A DNA stretch of 64,000 bases from Plotosus lineatus (lineage: Eukaryota > Chordata > Actinopteri > Siluriformes > Plotosidae). A model generated the notes under the pieces. That model was given only the letters and a program-made list of their open reading frames with translations, had not been told where the DNA came from and did not search any database. Made by a program: the position numbers and the translations under genes. Of the stretch, positions 31,126 to 42,963 are shown piece by piece (position 1 is the stretch's first letter; the number at the start of each line of letters is the position of its first letter). The stretch lies in assembly GCA_024760905.1 (NCBI GenBank), contig CM045731.1, forward strand, positions 20,207,501-20,271,500, read 5' to 3'.

Positions 31126-31879
31126 GATGAGATGGCATTTAGAAAGCAATGAAAACCTAGACCAGGGGTTGGGCAAACGGCAAACGTTTTGACTTGCGGG
31201 ACACAACGGGTTCTAAAATTTGTCAGAGGGGTCGGGCCAGGAGCATTTGGAGAGTGTTTTGGGCCAGAAATACTAAAGCGTTGCGTGTAGTGTAAAAACC
31301 TCATAGTACAGTAATGACATGAAAATAAATGTACAACCCACATTTACTCACAGTGTGCACTGAGGACTGACTCTATAAAATGTGCAAAATGTCCCTCATT
31401 CAGGTCGTATGTTTGTCTCAATGAATATGCAGGATGTGGAATTTACACACTATTTGGCACTATGCTGGAACAAGAAAATGTAAATAGATTAAAATAGCAC
31501 ATACACTGTGATCTATCAAACCAGGAGATTGCGTCTGTTTTAAATGTTTCAAACAAAAGCACAAAGTTAAGGAAATCAACATTTATTGAAAAAAAAAAGA
31601 TGAATGATATTACTTTCAACATTCTAAACATATTGTTACCCAATGAAATACTCGGTCGCAATCATTTCTGCTCTGCTCATCTTCTGTTCTGATGCTGCGT
31701 ATAAATGCATTTAATTAAAAGACGCACTTTCAAACATGCATGCATTTTTCATAACACAGTCGAAAAACACCAATTTCAGTGGGAACAGTGTTGTTGGTCT
31801 CCCTTTTTTGAGAATGCATCAAAGTGTGGGGTTAGTTTTGTTGTGGCAATTCGCGGGATGGATCTGAGGTGTTGGTCAG

Positions 31880-32220
31880 TTAACTTGGATCTGTGACGGG
31901 CTTTGTAGATGCTCACGACACTGAACGTTTGCTCACATGAGCCAAAAAAAGCACCAGCATCTTCTGTGCCATCGTCCAGTGGTTTGGAAACGTGGTATTA
32001 GCTGCCCGTTCTCGCATTGGCTGCTTGCTAGCATAGTTTGCATGCTTCATGGCAAAGTGATGGCTGATATTGTACTCTTTGAAAACTGCAACAGCTTCTT
32101 GGCATAACAGACATACAGCTGTTGTTAAAACTTCAGTAAAAAAAAAAAAAAATGTTGTTCACTCTTTACTAAAGACTTGGCACTCACTGTCCACTTCCAT
32201 TTTCCTTGGTCCGCTCATTT
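31880..32220 (-). pseudogene. Charlie-type hAT transposase, N-terminal BED finger, broken
   Basis: Reading down from 32220: MSGPRKMEVDSECQVFSKE, stop, a disrupted poly-A region, then LTTAVCLLCQEAVAVFKEYN, ISHHFAMKHANYASKQPMRE. The CxxC...H....H zinc ligands (CLLC, HHFAMKH) are visible. Stops and frameshifts follow, and the RNase-H-like catalytic core is gone. Confidence 0.7.
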
Positions 32221-32400
32221 TTTTTTTTACAGAAAGGCTCAAATGGCAACTGGAAAATATAAGTGAAATAAAGAGTAGTACACTACACTCCAACAAAGGT
32301 CCACCAATGGTCAGTGCACCATCTATTGGGGAAAAGCAGACATTGCAGGGACAAGATAAAAGGAATGATTGATGTCGTCTTTTCCTTTCGGCTGTTCCCT

Positions 32401-33924
32401 TCAGGGGTCGCCACAGCAAATCATCTGCCTCCATCTCACCCTATCCTCTGCATCTTCTACTCTTACTCCAACTCCCTTCATGTCCGCCTTCACCACATAC
32501 AGAAATGTTCTCTTTGGTCTTCCTCTGGGCCTTCTGCCTGGTAGTTCCAACCTCAGCATCCTACTACCAATATACTCACTATCCCTCCTCTGTACATGTC
32601 CAAACCATCTCAATCTAGCCTCTCTGACTTTGTCTCCAAAACATCTTACATGTGCTGTCCCTCTGATGTACTCATTCCTGATCCTATCCATCCTCGTTAC
32701 TCCCAAAGAGAACCTCAACATTTTCATCTCTGCTACCTCCAGCTGTGCCTCCTGTCTTTTCCCCAGGGCCACTGTTTCGAAACCATACAACATCGCTGGC
32801 CTCATCACCGTCTTGTACACTTTTCCCTTCATTCTTGCCGATACTCTCCTCTTACACACCATACTGGACACTTTTCTCCATCCATTCCAACCTGCATGCA
32901 CACACTTCTTCACCTCTTTTCCACACTCTCCATTGCTCTGGATTGTTGAGCCTAAGTACTTAAAATCCTCCACCTTCTTTATCTCTGCCCCCTGTAACCT
33001 CACTGTTCCTCTTGGGTCCTTGTCGTTCACACACATGTATTCTGTCTTACTGAGGTGAACCTTCATTCCCCTCCTTTCCAGGGCATACCTCCACCTCTCT
33101 AGATTTTCCTCCACTTGTTCTCTGCTCTCACTACAGATCACAAAGTCATCTGCAAACATCATAGTCCATGGAGACGCTTGTCTAACCTCGTCTGTCAGCC
33201 TGTCCATCACCATAGCAAACAAGAGGGGGCTGAGAGCTGACCCTTGATGCAGTCCCTCCTCCATCTTGAACTCTTCTGTCACACCGACAGCACACCTCAC
33301 CACTGTCTTACTTCTCTCATACATGTCCTGCACCACTCTAACATACTTCTCTGCCACTCCAGACTTCCTCATACAATACCACAGTTCTTCTCTCGGCACC
33401 CTGTCATATGCTTTCTCCAGATCCACAAAGGCACAATGCAGCTCCTTCTGACCTACTCTGTACTTCTCTATTAACATACTCAAAGCAAACACTGCATCTG
33501 TGGTGCTCTTTCTTGGCATGAAACCAAACTGTTGTTCACAAATGCTGACCTCTGCCCTAAGTCTAGCTTCCACTATTCTTTCCCATAACTTCATCGTATG
33601 ACTCATCAACTTTATCCCTCTGTAGTTCCCACAACTCTGTATGTGTCCCTTGTTCTTAAAAATGGGCACAAGCACACTTCTCCTCCATTCCTCTGGCATC
33701 TGCTCACTTTCTAAGACCTTGTTGAATATTCTTGTCAGAAAATCTACTCCGACCTCTCCGAGACACTTCCACACCTCCATCGGTATGTCATCACGACCAA
33801 CTGCATTTCCACTGTTCTTCCTCTTCAATGCCCTCCTCACTTCACCCTTACTAATCTCTGCTACTTCATTGTCCTCAACGGTCACCCCTTCTACTCTTTT
33901 TTTTTTTCTCTCTATCATCCTCAT
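32401..33924 (-). CDS. RTE LINE reverse transcriptase (long open fragment)
   Basis: 507 uninterrupted codons. In order: SGNAVGRDDIPMEVWKCLGE, VLVPIFKNKG..NYRGIKLM, ICEQQFGFMPRKSTTDAVFA (RT fingers), FVDLEKAYDRVPREELW (first catalytic Asp), GLHQGSALSPLLFAMVMDRL, then the MMFADDFVICSE box carrying the FADD catalytic pair, YLGSTIQSNGE, WNGWRKVSSMVCKRR and a C-terminus ending RWRQMICCGDP. All RT catalytic aspartates are present. The endonuclease part upstream (34933-35493: LRVGTLNVGTMNEKSRKLAD, ILCVQETRWKGSKARS) is in another frame, so the whole ORF is broken. Confidence 0.85.
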   Translation of the reverse strand: MRMIERKKKRVEGVTVEDNEVAEISKGEVRRALKRKNSGNAVGRDDIPMEVWKCLGEVGVDFLTRIFNKVLESEQMPEEWRRSVLVPIFKNKGHIQSCGNYRGIKLMSHTMKLWERIVEARLRAEVSICEQQFGFMPRKSTTDAVFALSMLIEKYRVGQKELHCAFVDLEKAYDRVPREELWYCMRKSGVAEKYVRVVQDMYERSKTVVRCAVGVTEEFKMEEGLHQGSALSPLLFAMVMDRLTDEVRQASPWTMMFADDFVICSESREQVEENLERWRYALERRGMKVHLSKTEYMCVNDKDPRGTVRLQGAEIKKVEDFKYLGSTIQSNGECGKEVKKCVHAGWNGWRKVSSMVCKRRVSARMKGKVYKTVMRPAMLYGFETVALGKRQEAQLEVAEMKMLRFSLGVTRMDRIRNEYIRGTAHVRCFGDKVREARLRWFGHVQRRDSEYIGSRMLRLELPGRRPRGRPKRTFLYVVKADMKGVGVRVEDAEDRVRWRQMICCGDP

Positions 33925-34228
33925 TCATCAGCTCTTCAAAGTACTCTTTCCATCTTCCCAGCATACTTCTGTCATCAGTCAATACATTTCCCTCTCTGTC
34001 CTTTATCACTCTAACTTGCTACACGTCTTTCCCATCTCTATTTCTCTGCTGTGCTAACCTGTATAGATCATTTTCTCCCTCCTTACTGTCCAACCTATCA
34101 TACTATACACCCTTTGTTTGGCCTTTGACACCGCTACCTTCGCCGTACGCTGTGTCTCCCTGTACTACTGTTTACTCTCTTCGGTCCTCTCTGTGTCCTA
34201 CTTCTTCTTAGCTAACCTCTGTTGTATA

Positions 34229-34420
34229 CTAGTCCTTCTCAGAAAATTAGCATATTGTGATAAAGTTCATTATTTTCTGTAATGTACTGATAAAAATGAA
34301 ACTTTCATATATTTTAGATTCATTGCACACCAACTGAAACATTTCAGGTATTTTATTGTTTTCATACTGATGATTTTGGCATACAGCTTTTGATTTTGAA
34401 GATGATTTTGGCATACAACA
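34229..34420. repeat. Interspersed repeat inside LINE B
   Basis: 'tcagaaaattagcatattgtgataaagttc', 'taatgtactgataaa', 'ttcatatattttagattcat', 'gatgattttggcatacagct' (a common fish repeat). The LINE reading is interrupted on both sides. Part of the LINE coding present in copy C (37,290-37,560 region) is missing here. Confidence 0.55.
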
Positions 34421-35519
34421 TGACACGCTTCCTTTTTAAGCTTCCACCACTTTGTGTTCTGCTCTGCCTTTGCCTTCTTTACCTTCCTCACCATCAGTGT
34501 CATCCTGCACACCACCATCCTTTGCTGTTTGGCAACACTCTCACCCACTACTACTTTGCAGTCACTGACTTCCTTCAAATTACATCGCCTACACAAGATG
34601 TAGTCTACCTGTGTGCTCCTACCTCCGCTTTCATAAGTCACCCTATGCTCCTCTCCCTTCTGGAAGAAATTATTCACCACAGCCATTTCCATCTTTTTTG
34701 CAAAATCGATCAACATCTGTCCCTCTGTGTTCCTGTCCTGGATACCAAACCTGCCCATCACTTCCTCGTCCCCTCTGTTGCCTGCACCAACATGTCCATT
34801 GAAGTCTGCCCCAATGACCACTCTTTCACCTCTGGGGGGTATTCTGCATCACTTCATCTAACTCACTCCAGAATCTCTCATTCTATGTGGGGCATAAGCA
34901 CTAACAAACGTTGACCATCACGCCTTCAATTTCTAAACTTGACTCATCACCCCGTCTGACACTCTTTTCACGTCTAGAACATTCTTGACAAACCTCTCCT
35001 TCAAGATCACTCCTACTCCATTTCTCTTCCCATCCACAACATGATAAAACAGCTTAAACCCTGCTCCTAAGCTTCTAGCCTTGCTACCTTTCCACCTGGT
35101 CTCCTGAACACACAGTATGTCCACCTTCCTTCTCTGCATCATGTCAGCCAGCTTTCTAGATTTTTCGTTCATAGTTCCAACATTCAAAGTCCCTACTCTC
35201 AGTCCTAGACTCACGCATTTCCTCTTCTCTCCCTGCCTACGGACACACCTCCCGCCTCTCCTTCTTCGACCAACAGTAGTCCAATTTCCACCAGCACCCT
35301 GTTGGTTAACAGCTCTGATGGTGGTCGTTGTTAACCCGGGCCTCGACCGATCCGGTATGAATTTCGTTTTGATCATTTGCATGAGAAATGTGGCAGAAGT
35401 TTTACGCCGGATGCCCTTCCTGTCGCAAACTTCTGCATTTATCAGGGCTTGGGACCGGCGTGAGGGGGAGACACTGGTTTGTCCCCCCCTCACGGCTGCA
35501 TTAAAGGAATGATTGATGT

Positions 35520-38500
35520 TTTCTTCTTCTTCTTCTTTTCCTTTCGGCTTTTCCCTTCAGGGGTCGCCACAGCGAATCATCTGCCTCCATCTCACCCTGT
35601 CCTTTGCATCTTCTTCTCTTACACCAACGACCTTCATGTCCTCCTTCACCACATCCATGGATCGTCTCTTTGGTCTTCCTCTGGGCCTTTTGCCTGGTAG
35701 TTCCAGCCTCAACATTCTATTACCAATATACTCACTATCCCTCCTCTGTACATGTCCAAATCATCTCAATCTAGCCTCTCTGACTTTGTCTCCAAAACAT
35801 CTTACATGTGCTGTCCCTCTGATGTACTGATTCCTGATCCTATCCATCCTCGTTACTCTCAAAGAGAACCTCAACATTTTTATCTCTGCTACCTCCAGCT
35901 CTGCCTCCTGTCTTTTCCCCAGCGCCACTGTTTCTAAACCATACAACATTGCTGGCCTCATCACCGTCTTGTACACTTTTCCTTTCATTCTTGCCGACAC
36001 CCTCCTATCACACATCACACCGGACACTTTTCTCCAACCATTCCAACCTGCCTGCACACGCTTCTTGACCTCTTTTCCACACTCTCCATTGCTCTGGATT
36101 GTTGAGCCTAAGTACTTAAAATCCTCCACCTTCTTATCTCTGCTCCCTGTAATCTCACCGTTCCTCTTGGGTCCTTGTCATTCATGCACATGTATTCTGT
36201 CTTACTGAGGCTAATCTTCATTCCCCTCCTTTCCAGGGCATACCTCCACCTCTCTAGATTTTCCTGCACTTGTTCTCTGCTCTCACTGCAGATCACAATG
36301 TCATCTGCAAACATCATAGTCCATGGGGAATCTTGTCTAACCTCGTCTGTCAGCCTGTCCATCACCATAACAAACAAGAAGGGGCTGAGAGCTGACCCTT
36401 GATGCAGTCCCATCTCCACCTTGAACTCTTCTGTCACACCGACAGCACACCTCACCACTGTCTTACATCTCTCATACATGTCCTGCACCACTCTAACATA
36501 CTTCTCTGCCACTCCAGACTTCCTCATGCAATACCACAGTTCTTCTCTCGGCACCCTGTCATATGCTTTCTCCAGATCCACAAAGGCACAATGCAGCTCC
36601 CTCTGACCTTCTCTGTACTTCTCCATTAACATCCTCGAGGCAAACACTGCATCTGTGGTGCTCTTTCTTGGCATGAAACCAAACTGTTGTTCACAAATGC
36701 TGACCTCTGCCCTAAGTCTAGCTTCCACTATTCTTTCCCATAACTTCATCGTATGGCTCATCAACTTTATCCCTCTGTAGTTGCCACAACTCTGTATGTC
36801 TCCCTTGTTCTTAAAAATGGGCACCAGCACCCTTCTCCGCCATTCCTCTGGCATCCTCTCACTCTCTAAGACCTTGTTAAATGTTCTTGTCAGAAAATCT
36901 ACTGCTACCTCTCCTAGACACTTCCATACCTCCACCGGTATGTCATCAGGACCAACTGCCTTTCCGTTCTTCATCCTCTTCAATGCCCTCCTCACTTCAC
37001 CCTTACTAATCTTTGCTACTTTCCGGTCCTCAACAGTCACCTCTTCTATTCTTTTTTCTCTCTCATTTTCCTCATTCATTAGCTCTTCAAAGTACTCTTT
37101 CCAGCACACTTCTGTCATCAGTCAAGACATTTCCCTCTCTGTCCTTTATCAATCTAACTTGCTACACGTCCTTCCCATCTCTATTTCTCTGCTGTGCCAA
37201 CCTGTATAAATCATTTTCTCCCTCTTTACTTTCCAACCGAGCATACAAGTCATCATACGCGCTCTGTTTGTCCTTCGACACCGCTACCTTCGCCTTGCGC
37301 TGTGTCTCCCTGTACTCCTGTTTACTCGCTTCAGTTTTCTCAATGTCCCACTTCTTCTTAGCTAACCTCTTCCTTTGTACACACTCCTGCACTTCCTCAT
37401 TCCACCACCAAGTCTCCTTATCTACTTTCCTTCCAGATGACACACCAAGTACTCTCCTACCTGTGTCCCTGATCACATTAGCTGTAGTTGTCCAGTCATC
37501 TGGAAGCACTTCCTGACCACCCAAAGCCTTTTTCAACTCCTCCTTGAAGACAACCCGACACTCTTCTTTTTTCAACTTCGACCACTTTGTCTTCTTCTCT
37601 GCCTTTTGCCTTCTTCACCTTCCTCACCATCAGCATCATCCTGCACACCACCATCCTATGCTGTTTGGCAACACTCTCACCCGCTACTACTTTGCAGTCA
37701 CTGACTTCCTTCAAATTACATCACCTGCACAAGATGTAGTCTACCTGTGTGCTCCTACCTCCACTTTTATAAGTCACCCTATGCTCCTCTCTCTTCTGGA
37801 AGAAAGTATTCACCACAGCCATTTCCATCCTTTTTGCAAAATCTACCAACATCTGTCCTTCTGCATTCCTGTCCTGGATACCAAACCATCACTTCCTCGT
37901 CCCCTCTGTTTCCTGCACGAACATGTCCATTGAAGTCTGCCCCAATGACCACTCTTTCACCTCTGGGGGTACTCTGCATCACTTCATCTAACTCCCTCCA
38001 GAATCTCTCCTCCTCTTCTCGCTGACATCCTGTCTGTGGGCCATAAGCACTAACAACATTGACCATCACGCCTTCAATTTCGAACTTGAGACTCATCACT
38101 CTGTCTGACACTCTTTTCACTTCTAGAACATTCCTGACAAACTCCTCCTTCAAGATGACTCCGACTCCATTTCTCTTCCCATCCACACCATGATAAAACA
38201 GCTTAAACCTGCTCCTATGCTTCTAGCCTTGCTACCTTTCCACCTGGTCTCCTGAACACACAGTATGTCCACCTTCCTCCTCTGCATCATGTCAGCCAGC
38301 TCTCTACCTTTTCCTGCCATAGTTCCAACATTCAACGTCCCTACTTTCAGTCCTAGACTCATGCCTTTCCTCGTCTCTCTCTGGCAACGGACACGCCTCC
38401 CGCCTCTCCTTCTTCGACGTCTTCGACCAACAGTAGTCCAATTTCCATCAGCACCCTGTTGGTTGACGGCACTGATGGTGGTCGTTGTTAACCCGGGCCT

Positions 38501-38649
38501 CGACCGATCCTTTATGTCATTTTTTCTTGTGATTTGCATAGTTTGTTTGGCATTTGTTTTACGCCGGATGCCCTTCCCTCTGCATTTATCCGGGCTTGGG
38601 ACTGGCGTGAGGGAGAGACACTGGTTTGTGCCCCCCTCACGGCTGCATT
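35520..38649 (-). mobile_element. RTE LINE copy C, full length, tandem to copy B
   Basis: It lies between the second and third copies of aaaggaatgattgatgt (35503-35519 and 38650-38666). The length is within a few bases of copy B. Minus-strand coding is split by frameshifts: endonuclease 38150-38539 and 37779-38186, linker 37162-37714, RT 36108-37118 (MMFADDIVICSESREQVQEN), C-terminus 35528-36129. The 3' tail is (GAA)n. It differs from copy B at many positions, so the two are not a recent duplication. Confidence 0.9.
36108..37118 (-). pseudogene. RTE LINE reverse transcriptase fragment (copy C)
   Basis: 336-codon frame spanning MTEVCWKEYFEELMNEENER, SGVAEKYVRVVQDMYERCKT and the FADDIVICSE catalytic box, ending in a frameshift (ICMNDKDPRGTVRLQGAEIR then RW). 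The endonuclease lies in other frames upstream, so it is non-functional as it stands. Confidence 0.85.
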
Positions 38650-38777
38650 AAAGGAATGATTGATGTATGATTTAGAATTTATTTTTTTTAATTGGATTAA
38701 TTCGGCAGGCTGTATTAAAAAGCCGAACAGGCCGTAGATGACCTGCGGGCTGTAGTTTACCCATCTCTCACCTAGAC

Positions 38778-39750
38778 CACTGCCCTGGATTTAAATGGTT
38801 TTAAAATTAAACAATAAATAAATTTAGAGCATCGTTTTGACATGCCTTCACGTGGTACTAAGGAATCCACTTCAGCAGATGAGCAAGTTCTGAGTTTTCT
38901 CTTTCAGAGGCTCGTTGGCTGTTCCAAACTGCCCCAGGTGTGAGTGTGAATCGATGCCCTGAGATGGACCAGCATTCTGTCTCATTATTGCTCAGTCAAT
39001 AAATCAGAACTTTGGCCTGGGATTTGCCAGTGCTGACCGAATTATGGCATTTTTCTAAATTTATATGTGACACTTTTTGGAAAATAAAATAGAAAAGATG
39101 GACTTAATTTGAAGTTTGTGTTTTGGATGAGTGCTGGTGAACAAAAAGGAAAGAGCAATTGCCCAATTTGTAAGGAGAAATTCCAGACCACTCAACAGCC
39201 AATCAGATTGCACATATTATGTTGCCATATAATAATAGACACTATCTGTCGTGCATTGGTTACCCATACTGCACTGGGAACAGTCTTGTGGTCACTTTGT
39301 CTTCCTGAGTGTTTCATACTGACTCTATGATTAGAAAAATATGTGGTCATACATATGTTGAGCCCACCAGAGACCTTCCTGTGTGTGTGTGTGCATGCTG
39401 CCCCTCTTCAGTGACCACCAGCTTTACTTCCTACACTATGTTTTCAGTTCTGTTTACGTGTGTGCATACCTGCTGAGAACTTTGAACAAAATAAACAAAA
39501 TTGCATTTTCAGTTTACCTTTATGATTTTCTGTTTTGGTCAAGAAACAATACACACCCACCAGAAATTGATCCAGATCACTACCAAATGTGTTACTCTCA
39601 CCATACTTCACTCCTTTAAAAGAATAATAAAAGTCTGTCAGCCAATCAAAATCCATTCATGATACTTTGTGTAAAGTTGATAACAACCAAACAGAAACAT
39701 TACAAATACATTCATTAGTTGCTGCTTAATGCTACTAGGGTAAACTTGGC
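38778..39750. other. End of unit 1: relic tail region and cluster repeat
   Basis: 38815-38927 ('catcgttttgacatgccttca...gttttctctttcag') aligns with 50650-50736, the intron end before the unit 2 cytoplasmic exon. After the acceptor the sequence here is SINE-like (gttggctgttccaaactgcc) and the exon is lost. A partial cluster block is at about 39380-39430. Confidence 0.5.
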
Positions 39751-39965
39751 CGACTCTGGGTAAACACAAGGTAAACCCTGAACAGCTCGCCAGTCCAATG
39801 CAGAGACAACAGATAAATCCACCCACATTCACAGTTGGGGTAATACGGAATAACCAACTAGATAAAATCCACTCAGAAATGTACTCGCTGTGTCCAGGAT
39901 TTAAATCCAGTACCTTCTTGCTGTGAGGTGGATGTGCTTATTAATACACCACTGTGCCACCCCAT
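39750..39965 (-). repeat. SINE (tail-B family), minus strand
   Basis: 'aaaccctgaacagctcgcca', 'gtccaatgcagag', 'ggatttaaatccagtacctt', 'cttgctgtgaggtggatgtg', ending 'caccactgtgccacccc', which is the inverted tRNA-like head. Confidence 0.6.
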
Positions 39966-40054
39966 CAGAATTTTATCTTCAGAACTCCAGATGTAGATTT
40001 AAACCTCAAAAGAGAAGTGATGTGCACATCAGATGTAGACCTCATTTTTTTGAA

Positions 40055-40480
40055 AAGCTTAATCCTGATTAGGGTCGCGGGGAGGTTGATGCTCATCTCA
40101 GCTGACTCAGGATGAGGGTAGTGTACACCCAAGACAGCTCCAAAGGTCATCGCAGGGCAGACAACTACTCGTGATGAAAGTCAGCAATGGTTTGATAACC
40201 CAGTAAACACCGTGGCATAGTACCAAAATGTGAGATACTGTAAGGCGTTTGTGGCGTTTGCATGTTCTCCTCATGTTAGCATAGGTTTCCTCCAGGTGCT
40301 CCAGTTTCCTCCTACAGTCTAACGACGTGCATAATAGGATAAGTGGATGCTTGAAATTGACCTGAGATGTTAGGGTAAGTGGGTATGTATGTGTGGATTC
40401 AAGTGTTTTGGTCATGTGATGGTCGAGCTATTCTGGGGGTATGCCATAGATTGGCTGAGTTGGGCTCCAGCTTCTCTGTG
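40055..40480. repeat. Overlapping SINE fragments, both orientations
   Basis: Minus-strand tail at 40057-40195 (taatcctgattagggtcgcg, gatgaaagtcagcaatgg). Plus-strand family body at 40245-40480 (gtttgcatgttctcctcat, ggtttcctccaggtgctcca, gactgagttgggctcc). Confidence 0.5.
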
Positions 40481-40691
40481 ACACTAAAAAAAGAATAAAG
40501 TGATTCAGGAAATGAGATTATTGCTGCATTTTAAAGGTAAATTGAATACATGGAAAGAGCAATGCCAATACCTTCTGAAGAGAGAAATGACATCACACTT
40601 AACATGATTTCCTGAAAATCAGACTAGAAAAAAAATGAGAGAGACTCGGGCAGTGTGACAGAGTGTGTGGGAGGTTCATGTTGAGAGACCT

Positions 40692-40735
<44 letters not shown>
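40692..40735. repeat. (GT)n microsatellite
   Basis: TG dinucleotides just upstream of the unit 2 leader exon. Shorter GT runs occupy the same position in unit 4. Confidence 0.9.
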
Positions 40736-40739
<4 letters not shown>

Positions 40740-40747
40740 CAGTAATG

Positions 40748-40793
40748 ATGAAATGCTTGTATCTTTTATCTGTTGTAGTTTATGTGGCTGCAG
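40748..40793 (+). CDS. Unit 2 leader exon
   Basis: [15 protein letters not shown] plus one base, donor gtgagtg: a signal peptide almost identical to those of units 1 and 4. Confidence 0.75.
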
Positions 40794-41117
40794 GTGAGTG
40801 AAGTTCTTTTCTATTTTTTTATTACAGAAAGAAGGGAGAATATCAACTGGTTCCTTATTCAGCTGCTTTGTGTTTACTTCTTGGGGTTTGGGTCCAGACT
40901 GGGTTAAAGTAGCCAATAGTTCAGCCCTGATCCTGAACAATTGAACGAAACACTGCTAAATGTTCCTCATTTAAAACTTTAATGAACAACAACTTTACTC
41001 ACTACTTTGTTATAATAATAAAGAACCCAACAGAGATTATTACCTTCAATGAAAACGGTATATTACATCTTAGTATGAAATGTCGTGGTGAAAAGAGGTG
41101 GGTTCATGAATAACAAG

Positions 41118-41310
41118 GTGTACAGCACAGGTGTCATACCCAAGGCCCGCAGGCCAAATGCGGGCTTAAAACTCATTTTTGTGCCCTGTAAGAGCTTTTA
41201 AAGTGTATAATGATCATACATTCTTTGCATCAACTGTTACTATGAAATGTAATTTATCATTCATCCATTAGGCGGAGCCAATCCATTCCATGAGTTTGAC
41301 GCCCCTGTTC
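41118..41310. mobile_element. hAT-like MITE
   Basis: It starts caggtgtcatacccaaggcc and ends gagtttgacgcccctg (inverted, imperfect). It interrupts the cluster block (tacactgagat) that is continuous in the other units. The 8-bp duplication is not clear. Confidence 0.55.
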
Positions 41311-41879
41311 CACACTGAGATTATATTATAATAGTTGTATATTTTAACTCGTATAGAGAATCTCTACACAGTCTCTGTATTATTACATGTATGTATAAGG
41401 ATGCATATAAAGTGTAATAGAAAACCTGGAACTTGTACATCGCTACATAGTTCTTGTGAATTTCACACTTTTTCTCTTGCCCTTCTATCAGTGACCACCA
41501 ACTTCACATCCTACATTATGCCCTAGATACAGTTTGTAACTGTATTTAAAAATAAAATGTCACATCCTCATGTACACAATAAATCTTTAATGTAGTGAGA
41601 ATAATGACACATCAGTTCCGTCAGCATCAGTGATGATCTCAGACAGTTATAAATAGCAATCACATCCTCAGTCCTTCATCTTAGTGAGGCCTGTAGGTCT
41701 GTGAAAGGAATGAAGATGTGGAGATATAGAGCTGAATGGGAAAGTGAATATCAGGGACTCAGCCCTGTCACTGGAAACAAATTATTATTTGAATTAAAAT
41801 AAATAATTATAAAAACTCTGTACTGGGTAATTTTTCCCGTGGACCACATCCGGGGACTGAACCAATGTTCATTGTTTAT

Positions 41880-42122
41880 TTTCTAGAACCGCCTAATCCT
41901 AATTAGGGTCACGGGGAGACTGGTGCCCATCCCAGCCGACTTCAGGCAAGGGCAGAGTACACCCTGGACAGCTCGCCAGGCCATCGCAGGGCGGAAACTC
42001 ACTGACGGCTTTGCAGCCTACTCTTGTCAAAAGTCGGCAGTGGTTCTTTTACATGAACCTCTCACCATGTAGACAGTGAGAGATATAGCCAGCCTTTGAT
42101 AATCTAGTTAGCTGCACTGAGG
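41880..42122 (-). mobile_element. Composite SINE (head 1 body, tail B), 5'-truncated
   Basis: Inverted tail 'taatcctaattagggtcacg', 'gtacaccctggacagctcgc', then body 'gacggctttgcagcctactc', 'tcacc..gtagacagtgagag', 'ttagctgcact'. Same composite as 30420-30768, without the tRNA head. Confidence 0.8.
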
Positions 42123-42648
42123 GATGAACCAATATAGAATCGAGATTTTCTTTTCCTGGAAGTGACGTGAGCTCGTTGTGTCGGGTCGTCCAGCAAGACT
42201 GAACAAGCAGTGAGCGAGGTTCCTTTAGCGAGATGCTGCTCCCTTCCATTGATTTTCCTTCCTTTGATTTTTTTTAATGAAAGAATTCTAAAGGAACAGC
42301 GTTCTGTTTCAGACATAAAAGTTTGGGCTTTGTGCCAAGTAGTTCTGACTGGAGCAACACTTCAGTCCACAGAATTAGAAATTCCAAAAGGAAACTTTTT
42401 CATACGGCCGGTACCGATGTTATATTTTCTGCTGTTTCTGCACTTCTTGCTTGTGCAACCGTAGTCTGCCATTTTCTTGCCGATGCAGCTCAGCACTATT
42501 TGATGATGTGTTATCCTGGACTGGTGTCTGCTGCACGCAATTCAGTCAATAGGACAAGATACTGCATTACGAGTTGGCAGCAAAAAGTGTGAATTATAAG
42601 AAGGAAATATTAATAATTGTTGTATTTCTGTAAATGTTATACTTTCAG

Positions 42649-42963
42649 GCTGTGAGCTGGAGAAGAAGTTAGAGTTAGAGGTGACTGGGTTCATAGGAGA
42701 GTCTGTAGTTCTGCCCTGCGTCTGCACCAACCCACAGCACACACCGAAGTCTCTACAATGGAAAATTTCAGAACCAGCTATTGAACACTTTAAGGAAATT
42801 TACCCTGAACAGACCGGACATCACAGAAACAGAGTCAAATTGGCCAATAAAAACCATCCAGGAAATCTCTCTGTACTCATATCACACCTGAGTGAAAAGG
42901 ATCAGGGACACTACAGATGTTCTGTCACGGATGAGGACAGAGATGTTATACTATATATTAAAA
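42649..42963 (+). CDS. Unit 2 V2 exon (V-set Ig domain)
   Basis: Acceptor tttcag, donor gtgcat. [76 protein letters not shown]. Cys, Trp and YRC are intact, with an NLS sequon. The frame is fully open, with phase 1 ends. Confidence 0.83.

Larger units (their letters stand above)
32376..35502 (-). mobile_element. RTE LINE copy B, full length
   Basis: The target duplication aaaggaatgattgatgt is at 32358-32375 (with an extra A) and 35503-35519. On the minus strand the 5' end reads cgtgaggggggg, then the 5' UTR with gggcatccggcgtaaaac, then a frameshifted endonuclease region, an intact RT-to-C-terminus frame (32401-33924), and the 3' end gtggcgacccctgaaggg, gccgaaaggaaaag. At 34229-34420 an unrelated repeat replaces coding sequence. 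Confidence 0.9.
31163..38769 (-). mobile_element. hAT/Charlie element containing two LINEs
   Basis: The left end caggggttgggcaaac and the right end gtttacccatctctc are imperfect inverted repeats. The 8-bp target duplication acctagac (31155-31162 and 38770-38777) is exact. Minus-strand coding at about 31880-32220 gives MSGPRKMEVDSECQVFSKE, TTAVCLLCQEAVAVFKEYNI and SHHFAMKHANYASKQ: the BED-type zinc-finger start shared by Charlie transposases and the domesticated GTF2IRD2 C-terminus. Removing the two LINEs (32376-38649) leaves about 1.3 kb, so the hAT was already internally deleted. Confidence 0.85.

Noticed and set aside
32369..33058. Long plus-strand open frames opposite the LINEs (also 55301-56314, 35513-35830)
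   Set aside because: Antisense shadows of the RTE reverse transcriptase and endonuclease coding strand.
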